Positions 1 to 8,324 of a stretch of 64,000 bases of DNA are shown one piece after another. This DNA comes from Streptomyces sp. LaPpAH-108 (GTDB lineage Bacteria > Actinomycetota > Actinomycetes > Streptomycetales > Streptomycetaceae). The stretch covers positions 419,245 through 483,244 of the forward strand of contig NZ_KB891997.1 of the NCBI RefSeq assembly GCF_000373625.1, written 5' to 3'. The notes below the pieces were generated by a model. The model worked only from the letters and a program-made list of their open reading frames with translations, did not search any database and was not told the DNA's origin. The translations under genes and the position numbers were made by a program. How positions within the stretch are numbered: the stretch's first letter is position 1; every line of letters starts with the position of its first letter.

Positions 1-558
1 CGCACCGTGCTGCGGCACACGGACGGCGCCGAGGTGATCACCGAGGACGGCCGCACGGCCGCGTACGACCACGTGGTCGTCGCCGTCCACCCCGACCAGG
101 CGCTGCGCCTCCTCGGCGACGCCACCCCGCACGAGAAGGAACTCCTCGGCGCCTTCCGTTACTCCCGCAACCCCACCCTGCTGCACACCGACACCGCCCT
201 GCTGCCCCGCGCCCGGGCCGCCCGCGCCTCCTGGAACTACCTGATGCCCGCCTGCGACGCGGGCGCGGACCGGGTGCGCGTCAGCTACGACATGAACCGC
301 CTCCAGTGCCTGGCCACGGACGAGCCCCACATCGTCACCCTCGGCGGAGCGGACCGGGTGGCCCCGGACCGGGTGCTGGCCCGGATGACGTACGAACACC
401 CGGTGTACACGCCGGAGTCGGTGGCCGCCCAGCAGCGGCTGCCCGAACTCGCCACCGGCGTCACGGCGTTCGCGGGCGCCTATCACGGCTGGGGGTTCCA
501 CGAGGACGGCTGCCGCAGCGGGGTGGAGGCGGCTGCCGCGCTGGGGGTGCGCTGGTGA
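1..558 (+). CDS. FAD-dependent amine oxidoreductase, C-terminal part (cut by window start)
   Basis: This is the C-terminal part of an NAD(P)/FAD-dependent amine-oxidase-like protein; its N-terminal Rossmann half lies outside the window. The end carries the family's closing pattern, with AYHGWGFHEDG followed by CRSGVEAAAALG, the flavin-contacting tail of this oxidoreductase group. The reading frame is open from base 1. The stop overlaps the GTG of the next gene (GTGA), so the two are translationally coupled. In mycobacteria the equivalent gene (Rv0449c type) also sits beside DUF1365 and ufaA1, so a role in modifying membrane fatty acids is likely. The substrate is unknown. Confidence 0.85.
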   Translation, partial: RTVLRHTDGAEVITEDGRTAAYDHVVVAVHPDQALRLLGDATPHEKELLGAFRYSRNPTLLHTDTALLPRARAARASWNYLMPACDAGADRVRVSYDMNRLQCLATDEPHIVTLGGADRVAPDRVLARMTYEHPVYTPESVAAQQRLPELATGVTAFAGAYHGWGFHEDGCRSGVEAAAALGVRW

Positions 559-1298
559 CCCTGCCCGCCGTGCCCGCGCTGTACCCCTGCACGATCCACC
601 ATGTGCGCAGGGCGCCCTTCCGGTACGCCCTGCGGCACCGCACGTACCTGTGGCTGGTCGATCTCGACCGGCTGCCGCGACTCCCGTGGTTCATGAGGCC
701 GTTGGCGCGCTTCCGGGCCCGCGACCACTTCACCGGCGACGCCCCGGCGATCCGTACCGCGCTCGACGCCTTCCTCGCCGGGCACGGCATCGACCTGGCG
801 GGCGGCCCGGTCGTGATGCTCACCCACGCCCGCGTCCTCGGATACGTCTTCAACCCGCTGACCCTGTACTGGTGTCACGACCCCGACGGCACCCCGCGCT
901 GCGTGGTCGCCGAGGTGCACAACACCTACGGCGGGCGCCACGCCTATCTGTTGCACCCCGGCCCCGACCAAGTCGCCGCCACCGACAAGGAGTTCTACGT
1001 CTCACCGTTCTTCCCGGTGGACGGCCGCTACGAGATGCGGCTGCCGCTGCCCGGCGAACGCCTCCAGCTGTCCCTGCGCCTGGACCGGCCCGGCGCCCCG
1101 CCCTTCACCGCCACGGTCCACGGCCGCCGCCGCGCCGCCACTCCGGCCGCGCTGCTGCGCCTGGCCCTGCGCCACCCCTGGTCCACCCTCGCGGTCTCGG
1201 CCGCCATCCGCTTCCACGGCATCCGCCTGTACCTGCGCGGTCTGCCGGTACGGCCCCGCCCCGGCAGCCACCCACGTCACCCGGAGATCCCCACATGA
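555..1298 (+). CDS. DUF1365 family protein
   Basis: A 247-residue protein of the DUF1365 family. Family hallmarks are LYPCTIHHVRRAPFRYALRHR near the N terminus, LGYVFNPLTLYWCHD in the middle and EVHNTYGGRHAYLL with KEFYVSPFFPVDGRY after it. The GTG start is chosen because it overlaps the upstream stop; a longer frame upstream is only a shadow of the oxidoreductase. The family is unassigned biochemically but is regularly found with FAD oxidoreductases and cyclopropane synthases, as here, which suggests a step in fatty-acyl chain modification. It overlaps the next gene by ATGA. Confidence 0.88.
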   Translation: MTLPAVPALYPCTIHHVRRAPFRYALRHRTYLWLVDLDRLPRLPWFMRPLARFRARDHFTGDAPAIRTALDAFLAGHGIDLAGGPVVMLTHARVLGYVFNPLTLYWCHDPDGTPRCVVAEVHNTYGGRHAYLLHPGPDQVAATDKEFYVSPFFPVDGRYEMRLPLPGERLQLSLRLDRPGAPPFTATVHGRRRAATPAALLRLALRHPWSTLAVSAAIRFHGIRLYLRGLPVRPRPGSHPRHPEIPT

Positions 1299-2599
1299 CG
1301 ACAGCCGACCACCGCCCCGCGACGCGCGCCCGCATCCCGCGCGCCCGGGACACCCGCGCCCGGGACACCGAGGGCGTGGACCCCGCCCGCTGGCCCGACG
1401 TGGCCGTCGTACCCCGCGCCTCCTGGCCCGTACGGCACGTCGCCGCCGCCGTCGTACGCCACGCGCTGCGCCGACTGCCCCTGCGCGTCCGGCTCGCGGG
1501 CGGGGCCACCCTCGGCCTGGGCGGCCCGCTGATCGAGATCCACGACCCCGACGCCTTCCACGCCCGCGTCGGCACCGGCGGGCTCATCGGCTTCGGCGAG
1601 TCGTACCTGGCGGGGGAGTGGGACGCCCCCGACCTGGTCGGCGCCCTCACCGTGCTCGCGGCCCACGCGGCCGAGCTGGTCCCGGCCCCGCTGCAACGCC
1701 TGCGCGGACTGTGGGCCCCGAGGCAACCGGCCACCCGCCGCAACACCGCCGACGGCGCCCGCGACAACATCAGCCACCACTACGACCTGTCCAACGACCT
1801 CTTCGCCCTCTTCCTGGACGACACCCTCACCTACTCCGCCGCCGTCTTCCGGGGCTTCCCCGCCGAGTGGTCCCTGCTCGCCGCCGCCCAGCACCGCAAG
1901 ACCGACCGTCTGCTCGACATGGCCGCCGTCGGCGAGGGCACCAGGCTCCTGGAGATCGGCACCGGCTGGGGCGAACTCGCCCTGCGCGCCGCCGCCCGGG
2001 GCGCCCACGTCACCTCCCTCACCCTCTCCCGCGAACAGCGCGACCTCGCCCTGCGCCGCGTGCGCGAGGCGGGCCTCGGCGACCGTGTCACCGTCGAGCT
2101 GCGCGACTACCGCGAGGCGCGCGGCAGCTACGACGCGATCGTCAGCGTGGAGATGCTGGAGGCCGTCGGCGCCGAGTTCTGGCCGGTCTACTTCCGCACC
2201 CTCGACGCCCGCCTCGCCCCCGGCGGCCGGGCCGCGCTCCAGGCCATCACCATGCCCCACGACCGGATGCTGGCCAGCCGGAACACCCACACCTGGATCC
2301 AGAAGTACGTCTTCCCCGGCGGCCTGCTGCCCTCCATGGAGGCCGTCGAGCAGACCGTGCGCGAGCACACCGCGCTGGCCGTCGCCCGCCGCGACGCCTT
2401 CGGCGCGCACTACGCCGAGACCCTGCGGCTGTGGCGCGAGCGGTTCACCGACCGCTCCGACGAGGTCACCGCCCTCGGCTTCGACACGGTCTTCCGGCGG
2501 CTGTGGACCTTCTACCTCGCCTACTCCGAGGCCGGGTTCCGCTCCGGCTATCTCGACGTCCAGCAGTATCTGCTCACCAAGGAGAACCCCGCCCCATGA
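1295..2599 (+). CDS. cyclopropane-fatty-acyl-phospholipid synthase-like SAM methyltransferase (UfaA1-like), copy 1
   Basis: A 434-residue SAM-dependent methyltransferase expected to add a methyl or methylene group to the double bond of phospholipid acyl chains. The middle holds the CFA signature NISHHYDLSNDLFALFLDDTLTYS. The SAM-binding motif I is LEIGTGWGELALRAA, and VEMLEAVG follows. The N-terminal 60 residues are Arg/Pro-rich and poorly conserved. It is coupled to both neighbours by 4-bp overlaps. The operon position matches ufaA1 of mycobacteria, which was proposed to act in tuberculostearic acid synthesis; which product is made here cannot be told from sequence. A second synthase follows directly. 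Confidence 0.88.
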   Translation: MTTADHRPATRARIPRARDTRARDTEGVDPARWPDVAVVPRASWPVRHVAAAVVRHALRRLPLRVRLAGGATLGLGGPLIEIHDPDAFHARVGTGGLIGFGESYLAGEWDAPDLVGALTVLAAHAAELVPAPLQRLRGLWAPRQPATRRNTADGARDNISHHYDLSNDLFALFLDDTLTYSAAVFRGFPAEWSLLAAAQHRKTDRLLDMAAVGEGTRLLEIGTGWGELALRAAARGAHVTSLTLSREQRDLALRRVREAGLGDRVTVELRDYREARGSYDAIVSVEMLEAVGAEFWPVYFRTLDARLAPGGRAALQAITMPHDRMLASRNTHTWIQKYVFPGGLLPSMEAVEQTVREHTALAVARRDAFGAHYAETLRLWRERFTDRSDEVTALGFDTVFRRLWTFYLAYSEAGFRSGYLDVQQYLLTKENPAP

Positions 2600-3918
2600 G
2601 CACCACATCCCCGAGGCGGACCGGTGCCGCCCACCGGATCGCGGACCTCGCCGAGGAGGCCGTCGGCACCCGGCTGCCCATCCGGCTGCGCGCCTGGGAC
2701 GGCAGCGAGACCGGACCACCCGGCGCCCCCGTGGTCGTCGTACGCTCCCGGCGCGCGCTGCGCCGACTGCTGTGGCAGCCCGGCGAACTCGGCCTCGCCC
2801 AGGCGTACATCACCGGCGAGATCGACATCGAGGGCGACCTCGCCGAGGGGCTGCGCGCCGTCTGGGCCGCCGCCCGCGCACGGGGCACCCACGCCCCGCG
2901 CCTCACCCTCGCCGACCGGGCCCGCGCCGCCGTCGAAGCCGTACGCCTCGGCGCCGTCGGACCACCGCCGCCCGCCCCCGCCTCCCAGGCCCGGCTGCGC
3001 GGCGCACTCCACACCAGGTCCCGCGACCGCGCCGCGATCAGCCACCACTACGACCTGTCCAACGACTTCTACCGCCTGCTCCTCGACGACACCATGGCCT
3101 ACTCCTGCGGCTACTGGACGGGCGAGGCGGCAGAGGACGACGATTCCGCCCCGGCCCGCGCCCAGCGCGCCAAGCTGGAACTGATCTGCCGCAAGCTCGG
3201 GCTGCGCCCCGGCGCCCGGCTGCTCGACATCGGCTGCGGCTGGGGCTCGCTCACGCTGTACGCCGCCGAGCGGCACAAGGCCCGGGTCACCGCCGTCACC
3301 CTCGCCCGCGAACAGGCCGCCCACGTCCGCGAACAGGTCCGCGAGCGGGGACTTGCGGACCTGATCGAGGTGGTGTGCCAGGACTACCGCGACATCACCG
3401 GCTCCGGGTACGACGCGGTCGCCACCGTGGAGATGGGGGAGCACGTCGGCGACGCCGAGTACCCCGCCTTCGCCGCGGCGCTGCACCGGCTCGTCGTGCC
3501 GGAGGGCCGGGTGCTGGTCCAGCAGATGTCGCGAGGTCACCGCGCGCCGGGCGGCGGCGCCTTCATCGAGGCGTACATCGCACCCGACATGCACATGCGA
3601 CCGCTCGGTGAGACCGTCGGGCTGCTGGAGGGGGCCGGACTCGAGGTGCGCTCGGTGGAATCGCTGCGCGAGCATTACGTGCGCACCGTGGCCGCCTGGC
3701 ACCGCACCCTGGAACGCCGCTGGGACGACGTCGTACGCCTCGTCGGCGCGGAGACCGCCCGCGTCTGGCGGCTCTACCTGGCCGGTGGTGCGCTCGCCTT
3801 CGAGGAACGGCGCATGGGCGTGGACCAGATCCTCTGCGTCCGCCCCTCCGACACGGGCGCGAGCGGACTGGCCCGGCCCGAGGGCGCGGACTGGTACCGG
3901 GGACTGGAGCAGCCGTGA
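2596..3918 (+). CDS. cyclopropane-fatty-acyl-phospholipid synthase-like SAM methyltransferase, copy 2
   Basis: A 440-residue protein of the same family as the preceding gene but clearly diverged. It carries AISHHYDLSNDFYRLLLDDTMAYSCGYW and the SAM motif LLDIGCGWGSLTLYAA, closer to classical CFA synthases (GCGWG) than copy 1 (GTGWG). Towards the end, FIEAYIAPDMHMRPLGET and MGVDQILCVRP are typical. The N-terminal domain of about 130 residues resembles the lipid-binding domain of CFA synthases. The ATG overlaps the copy 1 stop. The tandem pair may act on different lipids or positions; this is inference. Confidence 0.88.
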   Translation: MSTTSPRRTGAAHRIADLAEEAVGTRLPIRLRAWDGSETGPPGAPVVVVRSRRALRRLLWQPGELGLAQAYITGEIDIEGDLAEGLRAVWAAARARGTHAPRLTLADRARAAVEAVRLGAVGPPPPAPASQARLRGALHTRSRDRAAISHHYDLSNDFYRLLLDDTMAYSCGYWTGEAAEDDDSAPARAQRAKLELICRKLGLRPGARLLDIGCGWGSLTLYAAERHKARVTAVTLAREQAAHVREQVRERGLADLIEVVCQDYRDITGSGYDAVATVEMGEHVGDAEYPAFAAALHRLVVPEGRVLVQQMSRGHRAPGGGAFIEAYIAPDMHMRPLGETVGLLEGAGLEVRSVESLREHYVRTVAAWHRTLERRWDDVVRLVGAETARVWRLYLAGGALAFEERRMGVDQILCVRPSDTGASGLARPEGADWYRGLEQP

Positions 3919-4721
3919 CCGGCTTCGCGTGGGGCGCCTTCGCCCTGAACCTCGGCTGGGCCGCGGCGACCGCCTTCGGCGTCATGGCCGTCACGTTCGC
4001 CGTCGCGGTCCGCAAGGGCGTGCACCGGGTCGTGGACATCGCCTGGGGCGCGGCCTTCGCCGCCGTCGCGGTGGTCACCCTCGCGGCCTCGGCCGGGGAG
4101 GGCGACACGGGCCGACGGGTCCTCGTCACGGTCCTCACCGTCGTCTGGGGGCTGCGGCTGGCCGTGCACATCGGGCGCCGGGGCCGGGGCCACGGCGAGG
4201 ACCCGCGCTACGCCGCGCTCCTCGCCAAGTCCCCCGGCAACCGGAACCTCTACGCCCTGCGGATGGTCCACCTCCTCCAAGGCGCCCTGGTCTGGCTGGT
4301 CTCGCTGCCGGTGCAGGCCGCCCCGTACGCGTCGCCCGCCGTCTCCGGCCTGGCCTGGCTGGGCACGGCGGTGTGGGCGGTGGGGATGTTCTTCGAGACC
4401 GTGGGCGACGCCCAGCTCGCCCGCTTCAAGGCCGACCCCGCCCACAAGGGCCGCATCATGGACCGGGGCCTGTGGCGGCTGACCCGCCACCCCAACTACT
4501 TCGGCGACTTCTGCGTCTGGTGGGGCCTCTTCCTCGTCGCCTGCGACGGCGGCTGGGCCCCGGCCGCGGTGTCCGTGGTCGCCCCGGTGGTGATGAGCTT
4601 CCTGCTCGTCAACGGCAGCGGGAAGCGAATGCTGGAGCGGCACATGGCGGGGCGGCCGGGCTGGGACGCGTACGTGGCCCGCACGAGCGGCTTCTTCCCG
4701 AGGCCGCCGAAGAAGGGGTAG
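3915..4721 (+). CDS. DUF1295 membrane protein (steroid 5-alpha-reductase-like fold)
   Basis: A 268-residue integral membrane protein with about six to seven hydrophobic helices. The DUF1295 signature is at the C-terminal side: GLWRLTRHPNYFGDFCVWWGLFL, then KRMLERHMAGRPGWDAYVARTSGFFPRPPKK. The GTG start overlaps the upstream stop. Members resemble isoprenylcysteine methyltransferases and steroid reductases and probably bind a nucleotide or SAM cofactor at the membrane. As the last gene of the operon it probably takes part in the same fatty-acyl modification; in mycobacteria Rv0446c holds the same position next to sigK. Confidence 0.85.
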   Translation: MTGFAWGAFALNLGWAAATAFGVMAVTFAVAVRKGVHRVVDIAWGAAFAAVAVVTLAASAGEGDTGRRVLVTVLTVVWGLRLAVHIGRRGRGHGEDPRYAALLAKSPGNRNLYALRMVHLLQGALVWLVSLPVQAAPYASPAVSGLAWLGTAVWAVGMFFETVGDAQLARFKADPAHKGRIMDRGLWRLTRHPNYFGDFCVWWGLFLVACDGGWAPAAVSVVAPVVMSFLLVNGSGKRMLERHMAGRPGWDAYVARTSGFFPRPPKKG

Positions 4722-4751
4722 GCGCACCCCGGGTCCGTGGGCTCGGCGGAG

Positions 4752-5501
4752 CTACGCGGGAAGGCTCAGCAGGGTGACGGGCGCGGTGGTCGGCCGGGGC
4801 GAACCGCCCGCCGGTTCCACCGTGACGCCGACCCCGGAGGCCCCGGCCACCGGGCCCCGCAGCAGCACGGTCTGACTGCGCAGCACCGGGTTCATCAGCC
4901 CGGCCGACCGCATCGTCCCGCCGTCGTCGAACCACAGCTGGTACACCTTGCCGTCCGGCGGCGCGGGCATCCGCGAGGCCATGAACACCGCCCGGTCCCG
5001 CTCCGCCGACACCACCACCGTGCCCGTGCCGCCCGCCACCCGCACCGTCGCCGACTTGGCGTCCGGCGCCGCCAGCACCCCCGCCACCTCGTCGGCCCGG
5101 CCCTCCGCCACGGCGGCCCGCCGCGTGGCGTCCTGGGCCCGCTCGTACTGCCACAGCGCCGTACCCCCGAACGCCGCCGCGACGGCGACGGACGCGGCCA
5201 GCGCCCATGCGAGCGGACCACGCGTACGTCGCCTGGTCGTACGCAGACGCGCGGTCGGCGCCGTACCCGGCGCCACCTGACGCACCGAGGCGATCCGGCG
5301 CAGCACCTCCGCGCGCAGCGCGGGCCGTACCGGCACCGTCGCCGCGAGCCCCAGCCGGGCCGCCGTCGCCTCGAACTCCGCGACCTCCAGCGCGCAGGAC
5401 GCACAGTGGGCCAGATGCCGTTCGACACCGGCGCGCTCGTCCTCGTCCAGGGCGTCCAGCGCGTAGGCGCCGGTCAGGGTGTGCGGATCGGCCGCGCTCA
5501 C
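4752..5501 (-). CDS. anti-sigma factor, RskA family
   Basis: A 249-residue anti-sigma factor. The N terminus has a zinc-binding-type motif HLAHCASC within a ZAS-like domain (TGAYALDALDEDERAGVERHL). One transmembrane helix follows near residue 100 (LAWALAASVAVAAAFGGTALW), then an extracytoplasmic RskA domain ending in VEPAGGSPRPTTAPVTLLSLP. The GTG start overlaps the sigma factor stop (GTGA), so the pair is co-translated. By family precedent it holds the sigma factor inactive at the membrane until proteolysis. It converges with the lipid-modification operon, with about 30 bp between the stops. Confidence 0.88.
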   Translation of the reverse strand: MSAADPHTLTGAYALDALDEDERAGVERHLAHCASCALEVAEFEATAARLGLAATVPVRPALRAEVLRRIASVRQVAPGTAPTARLRTTRRRTRGPLAWALAASVAVAAAFGGTALWQYERAQDATRRAAVAEGRADEVAGVLAAPDAKSATVRVAGGTGTVVVSAERDRAVFMASRMPAPPDGKVYQLWFDDGGTMRSAGLMNPVLRSQTVLLRGPVAGASGVGVTVEPAGGSPRPTTAPVTLLSLPA

Positions 5502-6082
5502 GCGGACACCCCGAGACAGTCGCGCATCCGGATCAGCCCGTCGCGCAGCCGCGTCTTGACCGTGCCGAGCGGCAGCGCCAGCGCCTCCGCCACCTGGCGG
5601 TACGTCAGCCCCCGGTAGTAGGCCAGGGTCAGCGACTGCCGTTGAATCTCCGTCAGCGTACGCAGACACCGTCGCACCTGCTCCTGCTCCAGCCGGGTCT
5701 CCACCTGCTCGGTCACCTCGTCGTACTCGGGCGTACGGTCCAGCAGCGCCGCCCTGGTGTCGCGGGCAGCCGCCGCCTCGACCGAGCGCACCCGGTCGAC
5801 GGCACGCCGGTGCGCGAGGGTGAGGATCCAGTTGATGGCGGTGCCCCGCTCGGGCCGGTAGCGCGGGGCCGTGCGCCACACCTCCACCAGCACGTCCTGC
5901 GCGACCTCCTCCGACTGCGCCCGGTCACGCAGCACCGCGCGGACCACTCCCAGGACCGGCCCGGCGACGGTGTCGTAGACCGAGGCGAACGCCTCCTGGT
6001 CGCCCAGCGCCACCTCGTGCAGCAGCCGCTCCAGATCGGGCTCGGCCGCAGGGTTCCCGCCGATGTACACGGCTTCCTTCAC
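5498..6082 (-). CDS. ECF RNA polymerase sigma factor, SigK type
   Basis: A 194-residue ECF sigma factor. Region 2 contains FASVYDTVAGPVLGVVRAVLRD and EEVAQDVLVEVWRTAPRYRPERGTAINWILTLAHRRAVDRVR. Region 4 is LTEIQRQSLTLAYYRGLTYRQVAEALALPLGTVKTRLRDGLIRMRDCL. The gene is followed by an RskA-type anti-sigma gene and lies beside the ufaA1-like operon, as sigK does in mycobacteria. A purine-rich stretch ahead of ATGAAGGAAGCC supports the start. Targets probably include the adjacent lipid operon, but no promoter match was verified. Confidence 0.9.
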   Translation of the reverse strand: MKEAVYIGGNPAAEPDLERLLHEVALGDQEAFASVYDTVAGPVLGVVRAVLRDRAQSEEVAQDVLVEVWRTAPRYRPERGTAINWILTLAHRRAVDRVRSVEAAAARDTRAALLDRTPEYDEVTEQVETRLEQEQVRRCLRTLTEIQRQSLTLAYYRGLTYRQVAEALALPLGTVKTRLRDGLIRMRDCLGVSA

Positions 6083-6366
6083 AACGGTCCTCCCAGAGCA
6101 CGACGGGGCCCGGACCCGCCGCCCGTGACGAGTGCTTTCCCGTGCTTTCCCGGCGGGCTCGGGCCATTCCGCCTCATGCCCCTACTTCGGCCCCGCAGGC
6201 GCCGTGGATGCACCCGGCGCCGGACGGCTCCGCGCACGTCACCCCGCAGGAGGACGCATCAGCGGACGAATTCAGGGAATCTGCCTCACACCTGTGGCCC
6301 GGCCGGGTCCGAGGGAACACGTCCAAGGGAACAGAGGACACACCGGACCACCGAGAGGACCTGGTC
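6083..6366. other. divergent intergenic region
   Basis: This 284-bp non-coding stretch separates the sigma factor gene (leftward) from the Asp23 gene (rightward). It must hold both promoters. I see no clear palindrome or RNA structure in it. Confidence 0.5.
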
Positions 6367-6852
6367 ATGAGCATCCCCAACGCAGAGACGGGCCGCCCCG
6401 GCGAGCCGCAGCGGGCGGCCACCGACCTCACCGCCGGCAGGACCGGCATCGGTGAACCGGCCGCCACACGTGGCCGGACCTCCATCGCGGACGTGGTCGT
6501 CGTCAAGGTCGCCGGTACGGCCGCACGCGAGATACCCGGCGTGCACGCCATGGGCGGGGGACTGTCCCGCACCATCGGCGCGGTCCGCGACCGGGTGCCC
6601 GGCGGCGGCACGAACGTCGGCCGGGGCGTCAAGGCCGAGGTTGGTGAGAAGCAGACCGCCATCGACCTCGCCCTGGTCGTGGAGTACGGCGTACCGATCG
6701 CCGAGGTGGCCCGCGATGTCCGCGAGAACGTGATCCACGCCGTGGAACGCATCACCGGACTGGAGGTCGTCGAGGTGAACATCGCCGTCGACGACGTGCA
6801 CCTCCCCGAGGACGACGAACCCGAGCCGGAGAGCACGCCGCGTGTGGCGTGA
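6367..6852 (+). CDS. Asp23/Gls24 family envelope stress response protein
   Basis: A 161-residue Asp23/Gls24 protein. After a 38-residue polar N terminus the domain runs from TSIADVVVVKVAGTAAREIPGVHAMGG to LEVVEVNIAVDDVHLPEDD. The segment AIDLALVVEYGVPIAEVARDVRENVIHAVERITG is the typical core, and the C terminus is acidic. The ATG follows a GAGAGGAC ribosome site. In Firmicutes, Asp23 is held at the membrane by AmaP; here it starts a gene set with a small membrane protein, a DUF6286-type fusion and an AmaP-like protein. Confidence 0.88.
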   Translation: MSIPNAETGRPGEPQRAATDLTAGRTGIGEPAATRGRTSIADVVVVKVAGTAAREIPGVHAMGGGLSRTIGAVRDRVPGGGTNVGRGVKAEVGEKQTAIDLALVVEYGVPIAEVARDVRENVIHAVERITGLEVVEVNIAVDDVHLPEDDEPEPESTPRVA

Positions 6853-6942
6853 CCCGGCACCGGCCCCGGCGGACCGAGCGGTCGCGGGTGGGAGCGACCG
6901 GCCCGGACGGCGACGACCGGCCGGACGAAGAGGAGACGGAAG

Positions 6943-7128
6943 ATGGACAGAGCGCTGATGGGAATGATCGCCGGCCTGGCGCTGGCGTTCGCGGGCTGGT
7001 TCGGCGGCTTCGGCGCGTTCGTGCTCGTGGCCGCGCTCGGCGCCCTCGGCTGGGCGGTGGGTCACTGGGTCGACGGCGGCGGTCGCGCCCGGGACCTGCG
7101 GGACTCCTTCCAGCGGGGCCGTCGATGA
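6943..7128 (+). CDS. small membrane protein (61 aa) of the Asp23 module
   Basis: A 61-residue protein with two closely spaced hydrophobic helices (MGMIAGLALAFAGWFGGFGAFVLVAALGALGWAVG) and a basic tail ending in RDSFQRGRR. A strong ribosome site (GGAGACGGAAG) precedes the ATG. It resembles the small DUF2273-type proteins that accompany Asp23 genes. Its stop overlaps the next ATG. Confidence 0.8.
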   Translation: MDRALMGMIAGLALAFAGWFGGFGAFVLVAALGALGWAVGHWVDGGGRARDLRDSFQRGRR

Positions 7129-8324
7129 CCGAGCCCCACCCCCGCGGCACCGCCGCGGTCTCGGAACAGGCCGTCCGCCGGATCGCCGGGCGGGCGGCCA
7201 CCGAGGCCCACCCCGACGGTGCCGTACGCATCACCGGCAGCGCGGCCACCGTCCACGGACGCCGCACCGAGGTCGCCCTCGACCTCGCCGTGCCCTACCC
7301 GGAGCCGCTGGCCCCGCTGGTCCGCCGTATCCAGGACCGGGTGACCGCCCGCACCGCCGAGCTGACCGGTCTCGACGTGTCCCGGCTCCGCATCGGCGTC
7401 ACCACACTCACCCCGGCCTCCGGCCAGCTGGCGCCTGCGCCGCCCGACCCCGCACCGGCGTCGGCCGACACGCCCCGGACCGGCTCCCGGGCGCCCCGCC
7501 GCTGGTGGTCCCAGCGCCGCTTTCCGCTCGGCATCCTCGCCCTCCTCGCCACCCTGGCCTTCGGCTCCCTCGCCGCCGACCTGATCCTCGTCCACACCGG
7601 ACACCGCCCGGCCGCCGCCTGGCGCACCGGCACCCTGCACTGGCTGTACGGCCACGGTCCCGGCGAACCCCTCGTCACCGCCGTAGGCACCTGCTGCGCC
7701 CTCCTCGGCGCCGTGCTGCTCGTCCTCGCCGTCACCCCCGGCCGCCGCAACCTCCTCACCACCGCCTCACCCGCCTCCGGCACCGACATCGCGCTGGACC
7801 GCTCGGCCGTCGCCGCCCTGCTCCGTGACGCCGCCACCGGAACCGACGGCGTCACCGGGGCGAGGACGCGTGTCCGACGCCGCCGCGCCACCGTCCGCGC
7901 CGACCTCGCCTCCGGCGACCGGACCACCGCCGAACTCCGGATCACCCAGGCCGCCGACAACGCCCTGGCCGAGTGCGGACTGCGCCGCCCCCTGCGGCTA
8001 CGGGTCACGGCCCGACCCCGACGGGGCTGGGCACCCGCCCCCGCCCCCGTGCTCGCCTGCGCGCCCCCTCCGAGTGTGGCGCTCGCGGCTGGCCCGGTGC
8101 CCGCTTCGGGCTCGGCTCCGGCTCCGGTTCCGGCTTCCGCGCCGGTTCCGGCAGCGGCCCCGGCCCTGGCACCGACTCCGGCTCCGGCGCCGGTTCCGGC
8201 AGCGGCTCCGGCTCCGGCCTCGGCCCCGACTTCGGGCCCGGCTGCGCCGCCCCCTCCGACGCCCGCCCCGTCAGCACCCCTCCCCACCCCGCCCACCCGC
8301 GCCCTCGCGGGAGGCGACCTCTGA
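7125..8324 (+). CDS. Asp23-like / DUF6286-type fusion membrane protein with Pro/Ala-rich tail
   Basis: A 399-residue fusion. Residues about 10-100 form an Asp23-like domain (VSEQAVRRIAGRAATEAHPDGAV through VTARTAELTGLDVSRLRIGV). Residues about 125-210 hold two transmembrane helices separated by a loop. Residues about 220-300 are a second alpha/beta domain (DIALDRSAVAALLRDAA to ECGLRRPLRLRVTARP). The last 95 residues are a low-complexity Pro/Ala/Ser tail. DUF6286-like proteins occur in the same gene order in other streptomycetes. It probably scaffolds the Asp23 protein at the membrane (inference). Confidence 0.75.
   Translation: MTEPHPRGTAAVSEQAVRRIAGRAATEAHPDGAVRITGSAATVHGRRTEVALDLAVPYPEPLAPLVRRIQDRVTARTAELTGLDVSRLRIGVTTLTPASGQLAPAPPDPAPASADTPRTGSRAPRRWWSQRRFPLGILALLATLAFGSLAADLILVHTGHRPAAAWRTGTLHWLYGHGPGEPLVTAVGTCCALLGAVLLVLAVTPGRRNLLTTASPASGTDIALDRSAVAALLRDAATGTDGVTGARTRVRRRRATVRADLASGDRTTAELRITQAADNALAECGLRRPLRLRVTARPRRGWAPAPAPVLACAPPPSVALAAGPVPASGSAPAPVPASAPVPAAAPALAPTPAPAPVPAAAPAPASAPTSGPAAPPPPTPAPSAPLPTPPTRALAGGDL
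8035..8290 (+). repeat. low-complexity PAPAPA-type coding repeat
   Basis: About 250 bp of imperfect GCTCCGGCTCCGGTTCCGG-type units encode the Pro/Ala/Ser tail of the preceding protein. The tract is likely to vary in length between strains. Confidence 0.7.

Noticed and set aside
1618..3611. Long Arg/Pro-rich frames across the CFA synthase genes
   Set aside because: They are out-of-frame readings of GC-rich coding DNA; the residues are almost only R, P, A and G, and the true frames carry clear family motifs.
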